From Amphibacillus cookii (lineage in GTDB: Bacteria > Bacillota > Bacilli > Bacillales > Amphibacillaceae), in the NCBI RefSeq assembly GCF_016908375.1, contig NZ_JAFBDS010000005.1:62001-126000 (forward strand): 64,000 nucleotides of DNA, given 5' to 3'. Below, piece by piece: positions 43,312 through 52,047 of the stretch. The notes under the pieces were generated by a model. That model was not told the origin of the DNA. It saw only the letters and a program-made list of their open reading frames with translations, and made no database searches. Made by a program: the position numbers and the translations under genes. How positions within the stretch are numbered: the stretch's first letter is position 1; each line of letters opens with the position of its first letter.

Positions 43312-44475
43312 ATGTGGCAACAATTATTTAAGGAAGTTGATCAACACTATGATGAGATGGTAACGATGAGACGACACCTCCATCAACATCCAGAACTATC
43401 TTTTCAAGAATATGAAACAGCGACATATATCGCCTCATATTATGATCAATTAAACATCCCATATCAAAAGAACGTTGGTGGAACAGGTATAGTTGCAAAG
43501 CTTAAAGGAAAGAAACCAGGGAAAACTATAGCGCTCAGAGCTGATTTTGATGCCTTACCGATCCAAGACCAAAAAAATGTCCCTTATAAGTCTAAACGCC
43601 AAGGGGTTATGCATGCTTGTGGACACGACGGGCATACATCGATTTTGTTAACCGTCGCTAAACTATTAAAAAAAATTGAAAATGATTTATCAGGTACAAT
43701 CGTATTCATTCATCAACATGCAGAAGAGTTAACGCCTGGAGGAGCGAAATCAATGATCGAAGCGGGTGCGTTAGCAAACGTTGATGTCGTCTTCGGTACA
43801 CACCTGTGGTCAAGTACACCCCTAGGTACGGTGCAAACATCACCAGCAGCGTTTATGGCAGGTGCAGACAAATTTACGATAACCGTTAAGGGACAAGGTG
43901 GACATGGAGCAATGCCTCATGAAACAAAAGATGCGGTAGTTATCGGCTCGCAACTTGTTAATAACCTACAACAAATTATTAGTAGACGAATAAATCCACT
44001 TGATACATCTGTTTTAACCATAGGTAAATTTCAAGCTGGCGATTCCTTCAATATCATTGCCGACCAAGCTATCCTTGATGGAACCGTTAGAATATTTGAT
44101 ACCCAACTACAAGACCAAATCATCAACGAAATGGAGCAGATAATCAAAGGGACTTGTCACGGTTATCAAGCTGATTATCATTTTGATTACATTAAAGGCT
44201 ATCCACCAGTTGTTAACCATCAACACGAAGCAAACCTTGTTCTTGAAGCGGCTAATAAAGTGGATGAAGTCACTATAGCCGAGTTTAGTCAACCTACCTT
44301 GACCGGTGAAGACTTTTCTTATTATTTATTAGAAAAACCTGGCGCCTTTTTCTTCACAGGTGCACAAATAGAAGGAAACTTCCAACCTCATCACCATCCA
44401 AAGTTTGACTTTGACGAACGCGCGATGGTTATTGCAGTAAAAACCTTTTTACAGCTGATTAAACACTATCAATAG
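43312..44475 (+). CDS. yhaA: M20-family amidohydrolase YhaA
   Basis: 387 residues: metal-dependent N-acyl-amino-acid amidohydrolase fold (RRHLHQHPELSFQEYET, MHACGHDGHTSILLTVA with Cys and His metal ligands, HQHAEELTPGGAK, and GTHLWSSTPLG), a lid/dimerisation domain (about residues 185-300), and SQPTLTGEDFSYY at the C-terminal side. It probably cleaves N-acyl groups (hippurate/IAA hydrolase type). Cytoplasmic. The ATG follows GGGGGAAG. It lies convergent to ecsB, as yhaA lies near ecs in B. subtilis. The substrate is unknown. Confidence 0.85.
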   Translation: MWQQLFKEVDQHYDEMVTMRRHLHQHPELSFQEYETATYIASYYDQLNIPYQKNVGGTGIVAKLKGKKPGKTIALRADFDALPIQDQKNVPYKSKRQGVMHACGHDGHTSILLTVAKLLKKIENDLSGTIVFIHQHAEELTPGGAKSMIEAGALANVDVVFGTHLWSSTPLGTVQTSPAAFMAGADKFTITVKGQGGHGAMPHETKDAVVIGSQLVNNLQQIISRRINPLDTSVLTIGKFQAGDSFNIIADQAILDGTVRIFDTQLQDQIINEMEQIIKGTCHGYQADYHFDYIKGYPPVVNHQHEANLVLEAANKVDEVTIAEFSQPTLTGEDFSYYLLEKPGAFFFTGAQIEGNFQPHHHPKFDFDERAMVIAVKTFLQLIKHYQ

Positions 44476-44553
44476 CATGCGAAAACTTTTTTGTATCATT
44501 AAGACTTTACCATTTAGTTTATCTGCCCATAACAATAACCCCGGGACAAAACC

Positions 44554-44588
44554 AAAAAAGAATTCAGTCGATACTGAATTCTTTTTTT
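44554..44588 (+). terminator. Terminator after yhaA
   Basis: AAAAAAGAATTCAGT / ACTGAATTCTTTTTTT, a perfect stem with a CGAT loop. Confidence 0.92.
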
Positions 44589-44654
44589 ATTAACTCAACT
44601 TTCGCACACTGAAAATAGGCATTCAATAGGCTTGTTGGTTTCACTTCAGCATGG

Positions 44655-44748
44655 TAGTTGAGTGCCGTCCGTTATCATACACCTCAATCGATTTGCTCTA
44701 CTCTCCATTTTGAATGGGGGGTTTACGGACGGTTAGCTGTGATAAAGA
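44655..44748 (+). repeat. Element R5, right half
   Basis: Begins around TAGTTGAGTGCCGTCCGTTA, then CACCTCAATCGATTTGCTC, CATTTTGAATGG and GTTTACGGACGGTTAGCTGT. The left hairpin is missing. It ends 3 nt before the ecsB stop codon (minus strand). Confidence 0.7.
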
Positions 44749-44751
44749 CGA

Positions 44752-45960
44752 CTAAGTCTTAGAAATTTTTTTAATCATATAGATACGAGAGAAGCCCATA
44801 ATAAAGACAGTTCCTACTAAAAATATCGAAATAAACGCAAACCAGTTAGTCAACAGCAGAACGATCACCAGGTAAGCCAAAAGCTGACCAAATAACAAGC
44901 GTTCAACAACATGAACAAATGACTGCTTACGCCACCCATTTGCAACGGGATAAAGGTCAATCCATAAGCTCGTCCGATGATGGTACCAAAGTGAAATCAG
45001 TTGAATACCAGTCAAATAAAGAAATAATACGATTATCATTAAAATAAGTGGAAGATGCGTTAAATAAAGCAACGCTAAGCCACAAATGGCAGTCAATCGT
45101 AAATAAATGCCTAAATAATCTGCTGATCGTATAAAAGTAATCCGATATAAGTAACTGTACGTTTGTTCCTGCCGAAATGCGATCGATTGGGTTGCTAAAC
45201 GAACTAACCATGTTCTCTTTTTCACAGATGCTTTAAAATGAGGGACATCGGTAAACATGCTGGCTAACCGGTAGAAGCTCTGCATCCGCTGCTGATTCAT
45301 TACAATCAGTTGATCCCACGCCAGTAAATGCCGATGTGTGCGTACATATAAGTACAAAAACAACGTAAATAGTAGCAATGAGAATATCACCAGTAACCAA
45401 ACAAAATCACTAATAAAACTATAAAAAATAAGAAATTGAATAACAAAACGACTAACCTTATCTAAAAATCGCCATTGTTTACTTCTTAATCTTAGCGACC
45501 ACCAAGTCATGATAAAGTGCCAAGCTTTAAATAAAACAAATAATACCAACAAACCACTATACGATTGTGCTGGATAACTTGTTTGAAAAAGAGGGGCTAA
45601 TAAAGCAGCAACCAATGCGACAAGATAGAGTTGAATCAAAAAACTATAGGCCAATGTATAATTAAAATAACGATACAACTGACTTTCAGCAGGTAATAAA
45701 AAAACCATATCCGCTTCTTTTAAGAAATTCTGAATCGGGTTATATAATACAACCATTGAAAAAGCAATACTAATAACGAAAACCGTTGGAAAATCCTCGG
45801 GTAAATCCGCAAGCAGCTGTTGATAAAAAACAGCACCCGCCCCAATTAGAAAAAACAAGGCAATAGCAATATGACCATTAAAAATGAATTGCAAATAACG
45901 AACCGTTTCTTTTAAATGGGCACGAATACGGCTTTTAAACAATGTTTTACTATCAATCAT
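44752..45960 (-). CDS. ecsB: ABC transporter permease EcsB
   Basis: 402 residues with about eight membrane segments. The N-terminal region MIDSKTLFKSRIRAHLKETV followed by YLQFIFNGHIAIALFF, and the segment PIQNFLKEADMVFLLPAES, are typical of EcsB. With EcsA it forms an exporter needed for secretion, regulated intramembrane proteolysis by RasP, and competence in B. subtilis. It begins 4 nt after ecsA. EcsC, the third gene in B. subtilis, is missing here; the next gene is the convergent yhaA. Confidence 0.88.
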   Translation of the reverse strand: MIDSKTLFKSRIRAHLKETVRYLQFIFNGHIAIALFFLIGAGAVFYQQLLADLPEDFPTVFVISIAFSMVVLYNPIQNFLKEADMVFLLPAESQLYRYFNYTLAYSFLIQLYLVALVAALLAPLFQTSYPAQSYSGLLVLFVLFKAWHFIMTWWSLRLRSKQWRFLDKVSRFVIQFLIFYSFISDFVWLLVIFSLLLFTLFLYLYVRTHRHLLAWDQLIVMNQQRMQSFYRLASMFTDVPHFKASVKKRTWLVRLATQSIAFRQEQTYSYLYRITFIRSADYLGIYLRLTAICGLALLYLTHLPLILMIIVLFLYLTGIQLISLWYHHRTSLWIDLYPVANGWRKQSFVHVVERLLFGQLLAYLVIVLLLTNWFAFISIFLVGTVFIMGFSRIYMIKKISKT

Positions 45961-45964
45961 TGTG

Positions 45965-46699
45965 TCAACCTTCCTTTGTTAATTGAATATAGAGATCATC
46001 TAAAGTAGCCGCAGGCATTGCAAATTGTTTACGCAACTGGTCAATCGTACCCGATGCTTTAATCATCCCATCATGTAAAATGATAAATCGGTCACAATAA
46101 CGTTCAGCTGTTGCTAATATATGGGTTGACATTAATATACCTGCACCTTTTTGTTTTTGCTCTACCATTAAATCTAAAAAAGCTTGGATACCTAAAGGAT
46201 CTAAACCAACAAACGGTTCATCGACAATATATAAGGGGGGCTCGATGAGAAAAGCACACATAATCATGACCTTTTGTTTCATCCCTTTTGAGAAATGAAC
46301 AGGAAACCACTTCAGTTGTTTTTCTAGACGAAAGGCTTTTAACAAAGGAGGTAATCGTTTTTCAAATGTTTTTTGGTCTAATTGATAAGCCATAGCCATC
46401 ATCTGCAAATGCTCATATAACGTTAATTCCTCATATAATAAAGGCATTTCTGGGATATAGGCAAACTGGGTGCGATAATAATCTGGTGCTTCACGATAAG
46501 TTTGACCGGATAATTTAATTTGACCAGATCGCGGTTGCATCAAGCCAATCACATGCTTAATGGTTGTACTCTTACCCGCACCGTTCAAACCAATCATGCC
46601 CACAATTTCTTTTGGTTTAACCTCAAATGATACCCCATGCAATACATCTTTTTGTGTATAACCACCCGTTAGCTCTTCAATATGTAATAAAGCTGTCAT
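45965..46699 (-). CDS. ecsA: ABC transporter ATP-binding protein EcsA
   Basis: 244-residue ABC ATPase: Walker A GLNGAGKST, signature FSKGMKQKVMIMCAFL, Walker B YIVDEPFVGLD and switch STHILATAERY. It energises EcsB. The ATG at 46699 is preceded by AGGAGGAATGACTAGC. It is divergent from hit; element R6 lies in between. The ecsAB context makes the assignment secure. Confidence 0.9.
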   Translation of the reverse strand: MTALLHIEELTGGYTQKDVLHGVSFEVKPKEIVGMIGLNGAGKSTTIKHVIGLMQPRSGQIKLSGQTYREAPDYYRTQFAYIPEMPLLYEELTLYEHLQMMAMAYQLDQKTFEKRLPPLLKAFRLEKQLKWFPVHFSKGMKQKVMIMCAFLIEPPLYIVDEPFVGLDPLGIQAFLDLMVEQKQKGAGILMSTHILATAERYCDRFIILHDGMIKASGTIDQLRKQFAMPAATLDDLYIQLTKEG

Positions 46700-46732
46700 G
46701 GCTAGTCATTCCTCCTATATTAATCAAATCCG

Positions 46733-46889
46733 TAAAACGAACCTCTAATCAGCGAGGGGTTCGTTCTTTCCCACTGATTGGTCGTTGAGTGAATCAGATC
46801 ATTAGCGTCCGTTAATGGCCATCTAAATAGATCATCTCTGCTCTCTATTTTGATCCGGTTATATTATGGACGGCTATCTGTGATAAACA
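46733..46889 (+). repeat. Element R6, short form
   Basis: From AAAACGAACCTCTAATCAGC through CCCACTGATTGGTCGTTGAG, TTAGCGTCCGTTAATGG and ATGGACGGCTATCTGTGATA. It lies in the divergent ecsA-hit region. Confidence 0.78.
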
Positions 46890-47011
46890 CTCATGTCTAT
46901 TTGAATTTTACCATCTTTTAGTATGAATGCAAATGTTAATCAGGAGATACTTTGCTATCCATCAGTCATTAATGATAAAATAGGCTCAAACGAATCTGAG
47001 GAGTGAATGTT

Positions 47012-47440
47012 ATGATAGCAGAATCCAATTGTATTTTTTGTAAAATCATTAATGGGGAAATTCCATCAGCTAAAATATATGAAGATGAGGAAGTTTATGC
47101 CTTTCTTGATATAAGTCAAGTAACAAAAGGACACACCCTTATTATTCCTAAAACACATACGAAGAACATATTTGAAACCAGTTCAGCAATAGCAAGTAGT
47201 TTGTTTGCTAAAGTACCGATGGTTGCTAATGCTATTAACAAAGCCTTTAGTCCAGCTGGGATTAATGTATTAAGTAACACAGGTGAAGCAGCCGGGCAAT
47301 CCGTCTTCCACTTGCATCTTCATTTAATCCCTAGATATGATGAACATGATGGTTTTAATCCAAACTGGATTACACACAACGAGCAGTACACGAGCAACGA
47401 TTTAGCCGAAATAGCAGCGACAATTACGAATAATATTTAA
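47012..47440 (+). CDS. hit: HIT-family (histidine triad) protein
   Basis: 142 residues. N-terminal zinc-type region SNCIFCKIINGEIPSAKIYE, and the catalytic triad motif SVFHLHLHLIPRY (H-x-H-x-H). Members hydrolyse nucleoside phosphoramidates or dinucleotides; the physiological substrate is unclear. Start ATG 47012, 8 nt after GAGGAG; the upstream GTG (47003) is too close. Divergent from ecsA, the same neighbour as in B. subtilis. Confidence 0.9.
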   Translation: MIAESNCIFCKIINGEIPSAKIYEDEEVYAFLDISQVTKGHTLIIPKTHTKNIFETSSAIASSLFAKVPMVANAINKAFSPAGINVLSNTGEAAGQSVFHLHLHLIPRYDEHDGFNPNWITHNEQYTSNDLAEIAATITNNI

Positions 47441-47442
47441 CA

Positions 47443-47470
47443 TTTACAACACGGTGGAATATGTTATACT
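47443..47470 (+). promoter_or_regulatory. trpP promoter
   Basis: TTTACA (47443-47448), a 16-nt spacer and TATACT (47465-47470), preceded by TGT, giving an extended -10. It starts immediately after the hit stop codon. Confidence 0.65.
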
Positions 47471-47523
47471 ATTTAAAATCCTTCGCATTTGGCAATAAGT
47501 GCACAAATGGAAGAGAAAATGTT

Positions 47524-47546
47524 GAGTTGAGGAGAGGAGAGACGAG
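47524..47546 (+). promoter_or_regulatory. TRAP-binding site over the trpP ribosome binding site
   Basis: Five GAG triplets at 47524, 47529, 47534, 47539 and 47544, each separated by exactly two bases (5-nt period). They end one base before the start codon and include the GGAGAGG ribosome binding site. This is the pattern bound by the tryptophan-activated RNA-binding protein TRAP, which represses translation of trpP in B. subtilis. Confidence 0.75.
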
Positions 47547-47547
47547 A

Positions 47548-48072
47548 ATGAAAACAAAAGAATTGGTATTAATGGCATTATTTATGGGAATTGGTGCTGT
47601 GTTGCATATGGTTGCCCCACCGATTTTATTTGGGATGAAACCTGATATTATGCTACCCATGATGTTTCTTGGGATACTCTTGTTTCCAAAAATACAATAT
47701 GTTCTTGTATTAAGTTTGGCTACAGGCGTTATTTCCGCTTTAACCACAAGTGCACCGGGAGGACAAATATCCAACCTTGTCGAGAAGCCCATAACAGCTG
47801 TTGTCTTTTTTATCTTATTATTAATCATACCTAAACAAATCAATATGAAGATAACCGCACCTATTTTAACTGCCATTTGTACAGCAATAAGCGGTGTAAT
47901 CTTCTTAACCATGGCTTTATATGTCATTGGTTTAATGGAAGGCTCTTTTATCGCCTTATTTATCGGTGTTGTTTTACCTGCAGCTTTGTTTAATGTGATT
48001 TTTACTATTATTCTTTATCCAATCATACAAAATATATTACAACGTTCTCATTTTACTTTTGCTTTAAAATAA
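47548..48072 (+). CDS. trpP: Tryptophan transporter TrpP
   Basis: 174 residues with about five membrane segments and no large soluble domain (LVLMALFMGIGAVLHMVAPP, FGMKPDIMLPMMFLGILLF, SALTTSAPGGQISNLVEKPI). It matches the TrpP/YhaG family, which takes up tryptophan. Start ATG 47548. Translation should be blocked by TRAP binding to the GAG array at 47524-47546 when tryptophan is high. The gene follows hit and has its own promoter. Confidence 0.85.
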   Translation: MKTKELVLMALFMGIGAVLHMVAPPILFGMKPDIMLPMMFLGILLFPKIQYVLVLSLATGVISALTTSAPGGQISNLVEKPITAVVFFILLLIIPKQINMKITAPILTAICTAISGVIFLTMALYVIGLMEGSFIALFIGVVLPAALFNVIFTIILYPIIQNILQRSHFTFALK

Positions 48073-48126
48073 TTACATGTAGTATAGTAGCTTGAGATAG
48101 CGTTTTTCTATAGTTTAACGCGAGCT

Positions 48127-48240
48127 AAAACGAACCTTCAACTTCAATCCATGGACGCGGTCCGTTATCTCCCGCCCAAATAGATTATCTTCGCTTTCTA
48201 TTTTGAGGCAAAAGTTTTACGGACGCTTATCTGTGATAAA
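48127..48240 (+). repeat. Element R7, short form
   Basis: AAAACGAACCTTCAACTTCAATCC, then CGGTCCGTTATCTCCCGCCC, TCTATTTTGAGG and TTTTACGGACGCTTATCTGTG. The left hairpin is mostly deleted. Confidence 0.75.
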
Positions 48241-48274
48241 AAACTCCTTTTTAATTTCAAGGGAGATTTTTTTA
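48240..48274 (+). terminator. Terminator downstream of trpP
   Basis: AAAAAACTCC / GGGAGATTTTTTT with inner pairing CTT/AAG, joined to the end of element R7. The stretch 48275-48380 shows nothing else. Confidence 0.65.
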
Positions 48275-48437
48275 TACATGGATCAGTGGAATTTAATAAA
48301 AAACAAGTACAAGAAAAGGGAATCCATTTGCTACAAAACGAGCAAATACGCTTTTTTCTAATTTTTTTAAATAAATTATGTTTGACCAGAAGAAATAAAG
48401 AGAAGATAATAGAATAGAGGAGAAAGGAGTGTAAGCG

Positions 48438-48803
48438 ATGACTAACAGTAAATCATTACTACTTGGAATACTAGCTGGAGGGGTTGTTAGTGCAGCCGCT
48501 ACTTTATTAAGCGCACCAAAATCCGGTCAAGAAACACGTGAAGATATTAAAAACCATGCAGAAAGTGTCAAACATTCTTTAGAAAAAGTAAAGGTCAGTG
48601 GAAAAGTTTTATCAGACCAAATTATTAATACATCTAAAGAAGGAGCAGCACTTATCAAAGAACTTTCAGCAGATATGAAACATTCAGTTGAAAGCTGGAA
48701 AAACACGATCGAACCCCACCAAAAAAATATTCAACTTTACTTAACACAAATTGAAGATCGCTTAAAAGAGCTAGAAGAACAAACACAGGCCACTGAACAA
48801 TAA
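48438..48803 (+). CDS. yhaH: YtxH-domain protein YhaH
   Basis: 121 residues: one N-terminal membrane segment (about residues 6-25, LLLGILAGGVVSAAATLLSA) followed by PKSGQETREDIKNHAES and long amphipathic helices. This is the YtxH general-stress-type envelope protein layout. A promoter-like TTGACC-N17-GATAAT lies at 48382-48410. The ATG follows AGAAAGGAG. The position next to trpP is as in B. subtilis, where yhaH is found. The function is unknown. Confidence 0.75.
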   Translation: MTNSKSLLLGILAGGVVSAAATLLSAPKSGQETREDIKNHAESVKHSLEKVKVSGKVLSDQIINTSKEGAALIKELSADMKHSVESWKNTIEPHQKNIQLYLTQIEDRLKELEEQTQATEQ

Positions 48804-48843
48804 CAACTGAGCTATCCTTTATCGTAGCTCTAATAGGATCCCC

Positions 48844-48876
48844 CCTTATTCAAATCGCTCGAGCTATTGAATAAGG
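48844..48876 (+). terminator. Hairpin after yhaH
   Basis: CCTTATTCAA / TTGAATAAGG with a 13-nt loop and no strong T run. Probably the yhaH terminator, weak form. Confidence 0.5.
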
Positions 48877-48915
48877 ACGGATTGATTATTTAACGTTTTT
48901 ACAACTATGAGCTAT

Positions 48916-49075
48916 AAAACGAACCTTCAATCAGTGGGCATTTTCGTTTCTTCGCTCACTGATTGAAGGTTCGTTGAATGAGAATCAGGACATTAACGTC
49001 CGTTATCACCTACCTCAATCGATTTGTTCTACTCTCTATTTTGAGGGGATTTTACGGCCGATCACCTATGACAAA
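48916..49075 (+). repeat. Element R8, short form with a perfect left hairpin
   Basis: CGAACCTTCAATCAGTG (48920-48936) and CACTGATTGAAGGTTCG (48957-48973) form a perfect 17-bp stem. The right part has TTAACGTCCGTTATCACC, CACCTCAATCGATTTG-type sequence (CTACCTCAATCGATTTG), TATTTTGAGG and TTTTACGGCCGATCACC. Confidence 0.8.
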
Positions 49076-49120
49076 AACTACCATATAGGTCAGATTTCCT
49101 TTTTGTTGGATTTTTTATCA

Positions 49121-50023
49121 TTAATTGGTTGATTCCAAATCCTCAATCGATTCGATATCTACATAAGATGGCACAACAAACCCTATCTTTGCTCCCTCTA
49201 AATTTGCACCTAGATCTACAATATCATCTTGATATTGTTCATAGAAAGCTGCGTGTGTTGCTGGTAACCAAGGCGCTGCCGAAGCATCTCCATCACCAGA
49301 TGCTAATGCTTGGAACATCACAGATGGGTCAACCGGTGTCTCAATTACTTGATAACCTTGACGTCTTAATACTTCTGACAATACAGCGGCTGAGGCTAGT
49401 TCCGTATCCCAAGGTGTCAATACCAGTTCAAAAGACTCCCCATTAACTTGTTCAACATCGTCGGTCCATTCTGAAACGGTTTCTTCGTTCTCTTCAATCC
49501 AGACTTCAGCCGCTTCTTCAAACGACAAACCATCTTCATGCGTCATCAACATCACTTGTTCCATATCATCAACTTCCCAATAAAAACGATCTAAAATAGT
49601 AAAGGCTTCAGGCATATCTTCTTCAAGTCCTTGCCTTGTCATGGTATGAATCGATTCGACACCACCAAAAGTTTCTTTTGGATCATCTAGAAATTTTAAA
49701 TCATACATCGCAAATTTCCAATGGGGTGTCCACCCCGTTACAACAATCGGCTCATCTTGAGCAATAGCTTCATTTAATGCAGCTAACATAGCTGCCGTGG
49801 AAGATTCTTCTAATGTATAATCAGTCAAATTTTCATATTCTTCTAACGCCTCTCTAGCTAATGTCGTCGTACCCGCACCCGGTTCAATTCCCGTAATGGT
49901 ATAGTCAATCAACGCACCCACGTTATCATCACTCGTATCATCATTAGCCCCACAAGCCGCAAGCAAGATAACTAAAACAAGAAAAATGAGTAATAAACGT
50001 AATTTGCTTATCTTCATTAGCAC
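49121..50023 (-). CDS. Glycine betaine-binding lipoprotein, OpuAC type (canonical domain order)
   Basis: 300 residues. Signal peptide with lipobox LAAC gives Cys24. The two halves come in the same order as B. subtilis OpuAC: first the ITGIEPGAG half (about residues 43-190, including VTGWTPHWKF), then the VLTPWDTELAS half (about 198-300, including SAAPWLPATH). Trp residues of the WTPHW, PWDTE and APWLP segments form the aromatic cage for betaine in this family. The start is probably GTG 50021-50023, 9 nt after AAAGGGG; ATG 50017 is the alternative. It lies downstream of a terminator (50161-50198) and so has separate or read-through expression. Confidence 0.85.
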   Translation of the reverse strand: MLMKISKLRLLLIFLVLVILLAACGANDDTSDDNVGALIDYTITGIEPGAGTTTLAREALEEYENLTDYTLEESSTAAMLAALNEAIAQDEPIVVTGWTPHWKFAMYDLKFLDDPKETFGGVESIHTMTRQGLEEDMPEAFTILDRFYWEVDDMEQVMLMTHEDGLSFEEAAEVWIEENEETVSEWTDDVEQVNGESFELVLTPWDTELASAAVLSEVLRRQGYQVIETPVDPSVMFQALASGDGDASAAPWLPATHAAFYEQYQDDIVDLGANLEGAKIGFVVPSYVDIESIEDLESTN

Positions 50024-50160
50024 AATGATACACCCCTTTTCAGTTAAACTTAAACGGACGATAGCTTCGTTTTTAACCATATGCCTTTTTCCTGATACTT
50101 GGTTTATTTAAAATCTCCACTTTGACACTTCTTATTCTTTAGTTCTTTTCACATACATGA

Positions 50161-50198
50161 TGAAAAAAGTGAAGCTATCTATTCATAGATAGCTTCAC
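50161..50198 (-). terminator. Terminator between the two binding-protein genes
   Basis: On the minus strand GTGAAGCTATCTA-TGAA-TAGATAGCTTCAC, a perfect 13-bp stem, followed by six T. It ends the opuAA-AB-AC transcript. Confidence 0.92.
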
Positions 50199-50212
50199 CC
50201 CATTAAATTAAA

Positions 50213-51136
50213 TTATTCAATACCTGCTAACCACTCATCAACCTTGTCTTGGTTGTCTTCAACCCAAGCAGCTGCAGCATCTTCTGGAGATGTACCTGCA
50301 TAAATATCAGCCATTACAGCTTCTAAGTCTGCTGGTTCCCAATAAAATTGGTCTAAAATTTGATAAGCAACTGGACTATCTTGTTCAAGTCCTTCACGAA
50401 CCATTGTATCGATCGTCTCAGCTTCACCAAATGAACCTTCTGGATCTTCTAAATATTTAAGATCATACTCAGCAAACTTCCAGTGTGGTGACCAACCTGT
50501 TACAACGATTGGCTCTTCATTTCCATAGGCTTCACCTAAAGCAGTTGCCATCGCACCACTTGAAGACGTTTCAACAGACCATCCGTCAAGACCATAGTCT
50601 TCTACAGCATTCTCTGCACTTTGAACAACACCAGCACCAGGCTCGATACCTGTAATCGTTCCATCAAATTCATCAGTTGCATCAACTAGGTCTTCAATAG
50701 AATTAACGTCTTCCATGTATTCCGGTAGAACTAAACCAATTCTAGCGCCTTCTAAATTATGACCTAATGACACAAGCTGATCTTGATATTGATCATAAAG
50801 TTCACCGTGTGTGTTTGGTAACCATGCTGCTACCATACCATCTGCATCACCTGTTGCAACAGATTGCCACATCACCGCATTATCAAGTGGCGTAACGTCA
50901 ACATCGTAACCTTGAGATTCTAAAACATGAGCAATCACATTTGTAGAAGCAATTTCCGTATCCCATTCTACATAGACAAGCTCAATATCTGTCTCACCTA
51001 AATCTCCACCGGCAACATCTTCATCTCCATCTGTAACATCGTCACCATCATCTGCAGCGTCACCGCATGCAGCAAGGACAAGTGATACAGCTAGTACTAA
51101 TACTAAACCTAAATGTTTCCATGATAGTTTTAACAT
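50213..51136 (-). CDS. opuAC: Glycine betaine-binding lipoprotein OpuAC, circularly permuted form
   Basis: 307 residues. Lipobox LAAC gives Cys24, then an acidic linker (residues 25-50). The half with VEWDTEIAS and AAWLPNTH comes first (about residues 51-150), and the half with ITGIEPGAG and VTGWSPHWKF second (about 158-307): the reverse of the neighbouring gene 49121-50023. Ligand-cage tryptophans are kept in both halves. It is directly downstream of opuAB in the operon. ATG 51136 is preceded by AAAAGGGGAG. Confidence 0.88.
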   Translation of the reverse strand: MLKLSWKHLGLVLVLAVSLVLAACGDAADDGDDVTDGDEDVAGGDLGETDIELVYVEWDTEIASTNVIAHVLESQGYDVDVTPLDNAVMWQSVATGDADGMVAAWLPNTHGELYDQYQDQLVSLGHNLEGARIGLVLPEYMEDVNSIEDLVDATDEFDGTITGIEPGAGVVQSAENAVEDYGLDGWSVETSSSGAMATALGEAYGNEEPIVVTGWSPHWKFAEYDLKYLEDPEGSFGEAETIDTMVREGLEQDSPVAYQILDQFYWEPADLEAVMADIYAGTSPEDAAAAWVEDNQDKVDEWLAGIE

Positions 51137-51204
51137 TTAAACGTCTCCCCTTTTCTTTGATTTATCTATGGTAAACCTTATATCCATAAGGTTGCCAATC
51201 ATAA

Positions 51205-52047
51205 TTAAGATTTACTTTTGTTCAAATTCTGCGTAATTCGATCGATGATAATGGCTAAAATAACAATCGATAGCCCCGCAACAAAACCTGGACCTGCTTG
51301 AGCACGTTGAAGTGCAGACAGAACCGGTCGTCCTAGACCAGGCGCACCAATCATCGATGCAATAACTACCATTGACAATGCTAACATAACTGTTTGGTTA
51401 ATACCAGCCATGATGGTTCCTTTTGCCATCGGCAATTCTACTTTAAATAAACGCTGGAAGCCTGTACTACCAAAGGCTTCAGCGGCTTCTACAAGTTCAG
51501 TTGATACTTGACGAATACCTAAGTTCGTAAATCGAACAGTTGGCGGTGTTGCAAAGATTAATGAAGCAAACACCCCTGGAACCATACCGATACTAAAGAA
51601 CGCAACAGCGGGAATCAAATAGACAAATGCCGGCATTGTCTGCATAAAGTCTAATATTGGAAGCATAATGGCTTCGACCACTTTACTTTTTGACATAAGA
51701 ATACCAACAGGTACTCCGATAATAACAGATAATAAACTTGAAATAAGGACTAAAGTAAATGTATACATTAACTCATCCCATAATCCTTGATTATAAACTA
51801 ATATTAAACCTACGATTGAAAATATAGCTAAACCAAATCGTTTTCCCGTTATAAAAAATGCTAAAACAGCGACAAGTAAAATAATAATTACCGCAGGAAT
51901 CGATGAGAGTTGATCAGCTGTCCATGACATAAAATCACCGAATTGGTTTCGGATTGGATTAAAAATAAATGAAAATGTACTTGTTATCCAGGCGGTAAAA
52001 TCATCGACCCAATCCGCTAACGGGAGCTGTGGTAAAAAATCAAACAT
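51205..52047 (-). CDS. opuAB: Glycine betaine ABC transporter permease OpuAB
   Basis: 280 residues with about seven membrane segments and the coupling motif [20 protein letters not shown]. Family block: [20 protein letters not shown]. The ATG (52045-52047) follows GAGGTG and overlaps the end of opuAA by 8 nt, so it is translationally coupled. There is no fused binding domain, unlike lactococcal OpuABC. Forms the membrane channel for osmoprotectant uptake. Confidence 0.9.
   Translation of the reverse strand: MFDFLPQLPLADWVDDFTAWITSTFSFIFNPIRNQFGDFMSWTADQLSSIPAVIIILLVAVLAFFITGKRFGLAIFSIVGLILVYNQGLWDELMYTFTLVLISSLLSVIIGVPVGILMSKSKVVEAIMLPILDFMQTMPAFVYLIPAVAFFSIGMVPGVFASLIFATPPTVRFTNLGIRQVSTELVEAAEAFGSTGFQRLFKVELPMAKGTIMAGINQTVMLALSMVVIASMIGAPGLGRPVLSALQRAQAGPGFVAGLSIVILAIIIDRITQNLNKSKS

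Noticed and set aside
47461-47547. T-box riboswitch upstream of trpP
   Set aside because: The leader is too short and lacks the T-box sequence and a terminator; the GAG array explains the regulation better.
48278-48361. A 27-codon open frame before yhaH
   Set aside because: No ribosome binding site, no recognisable sequence and low complexity.
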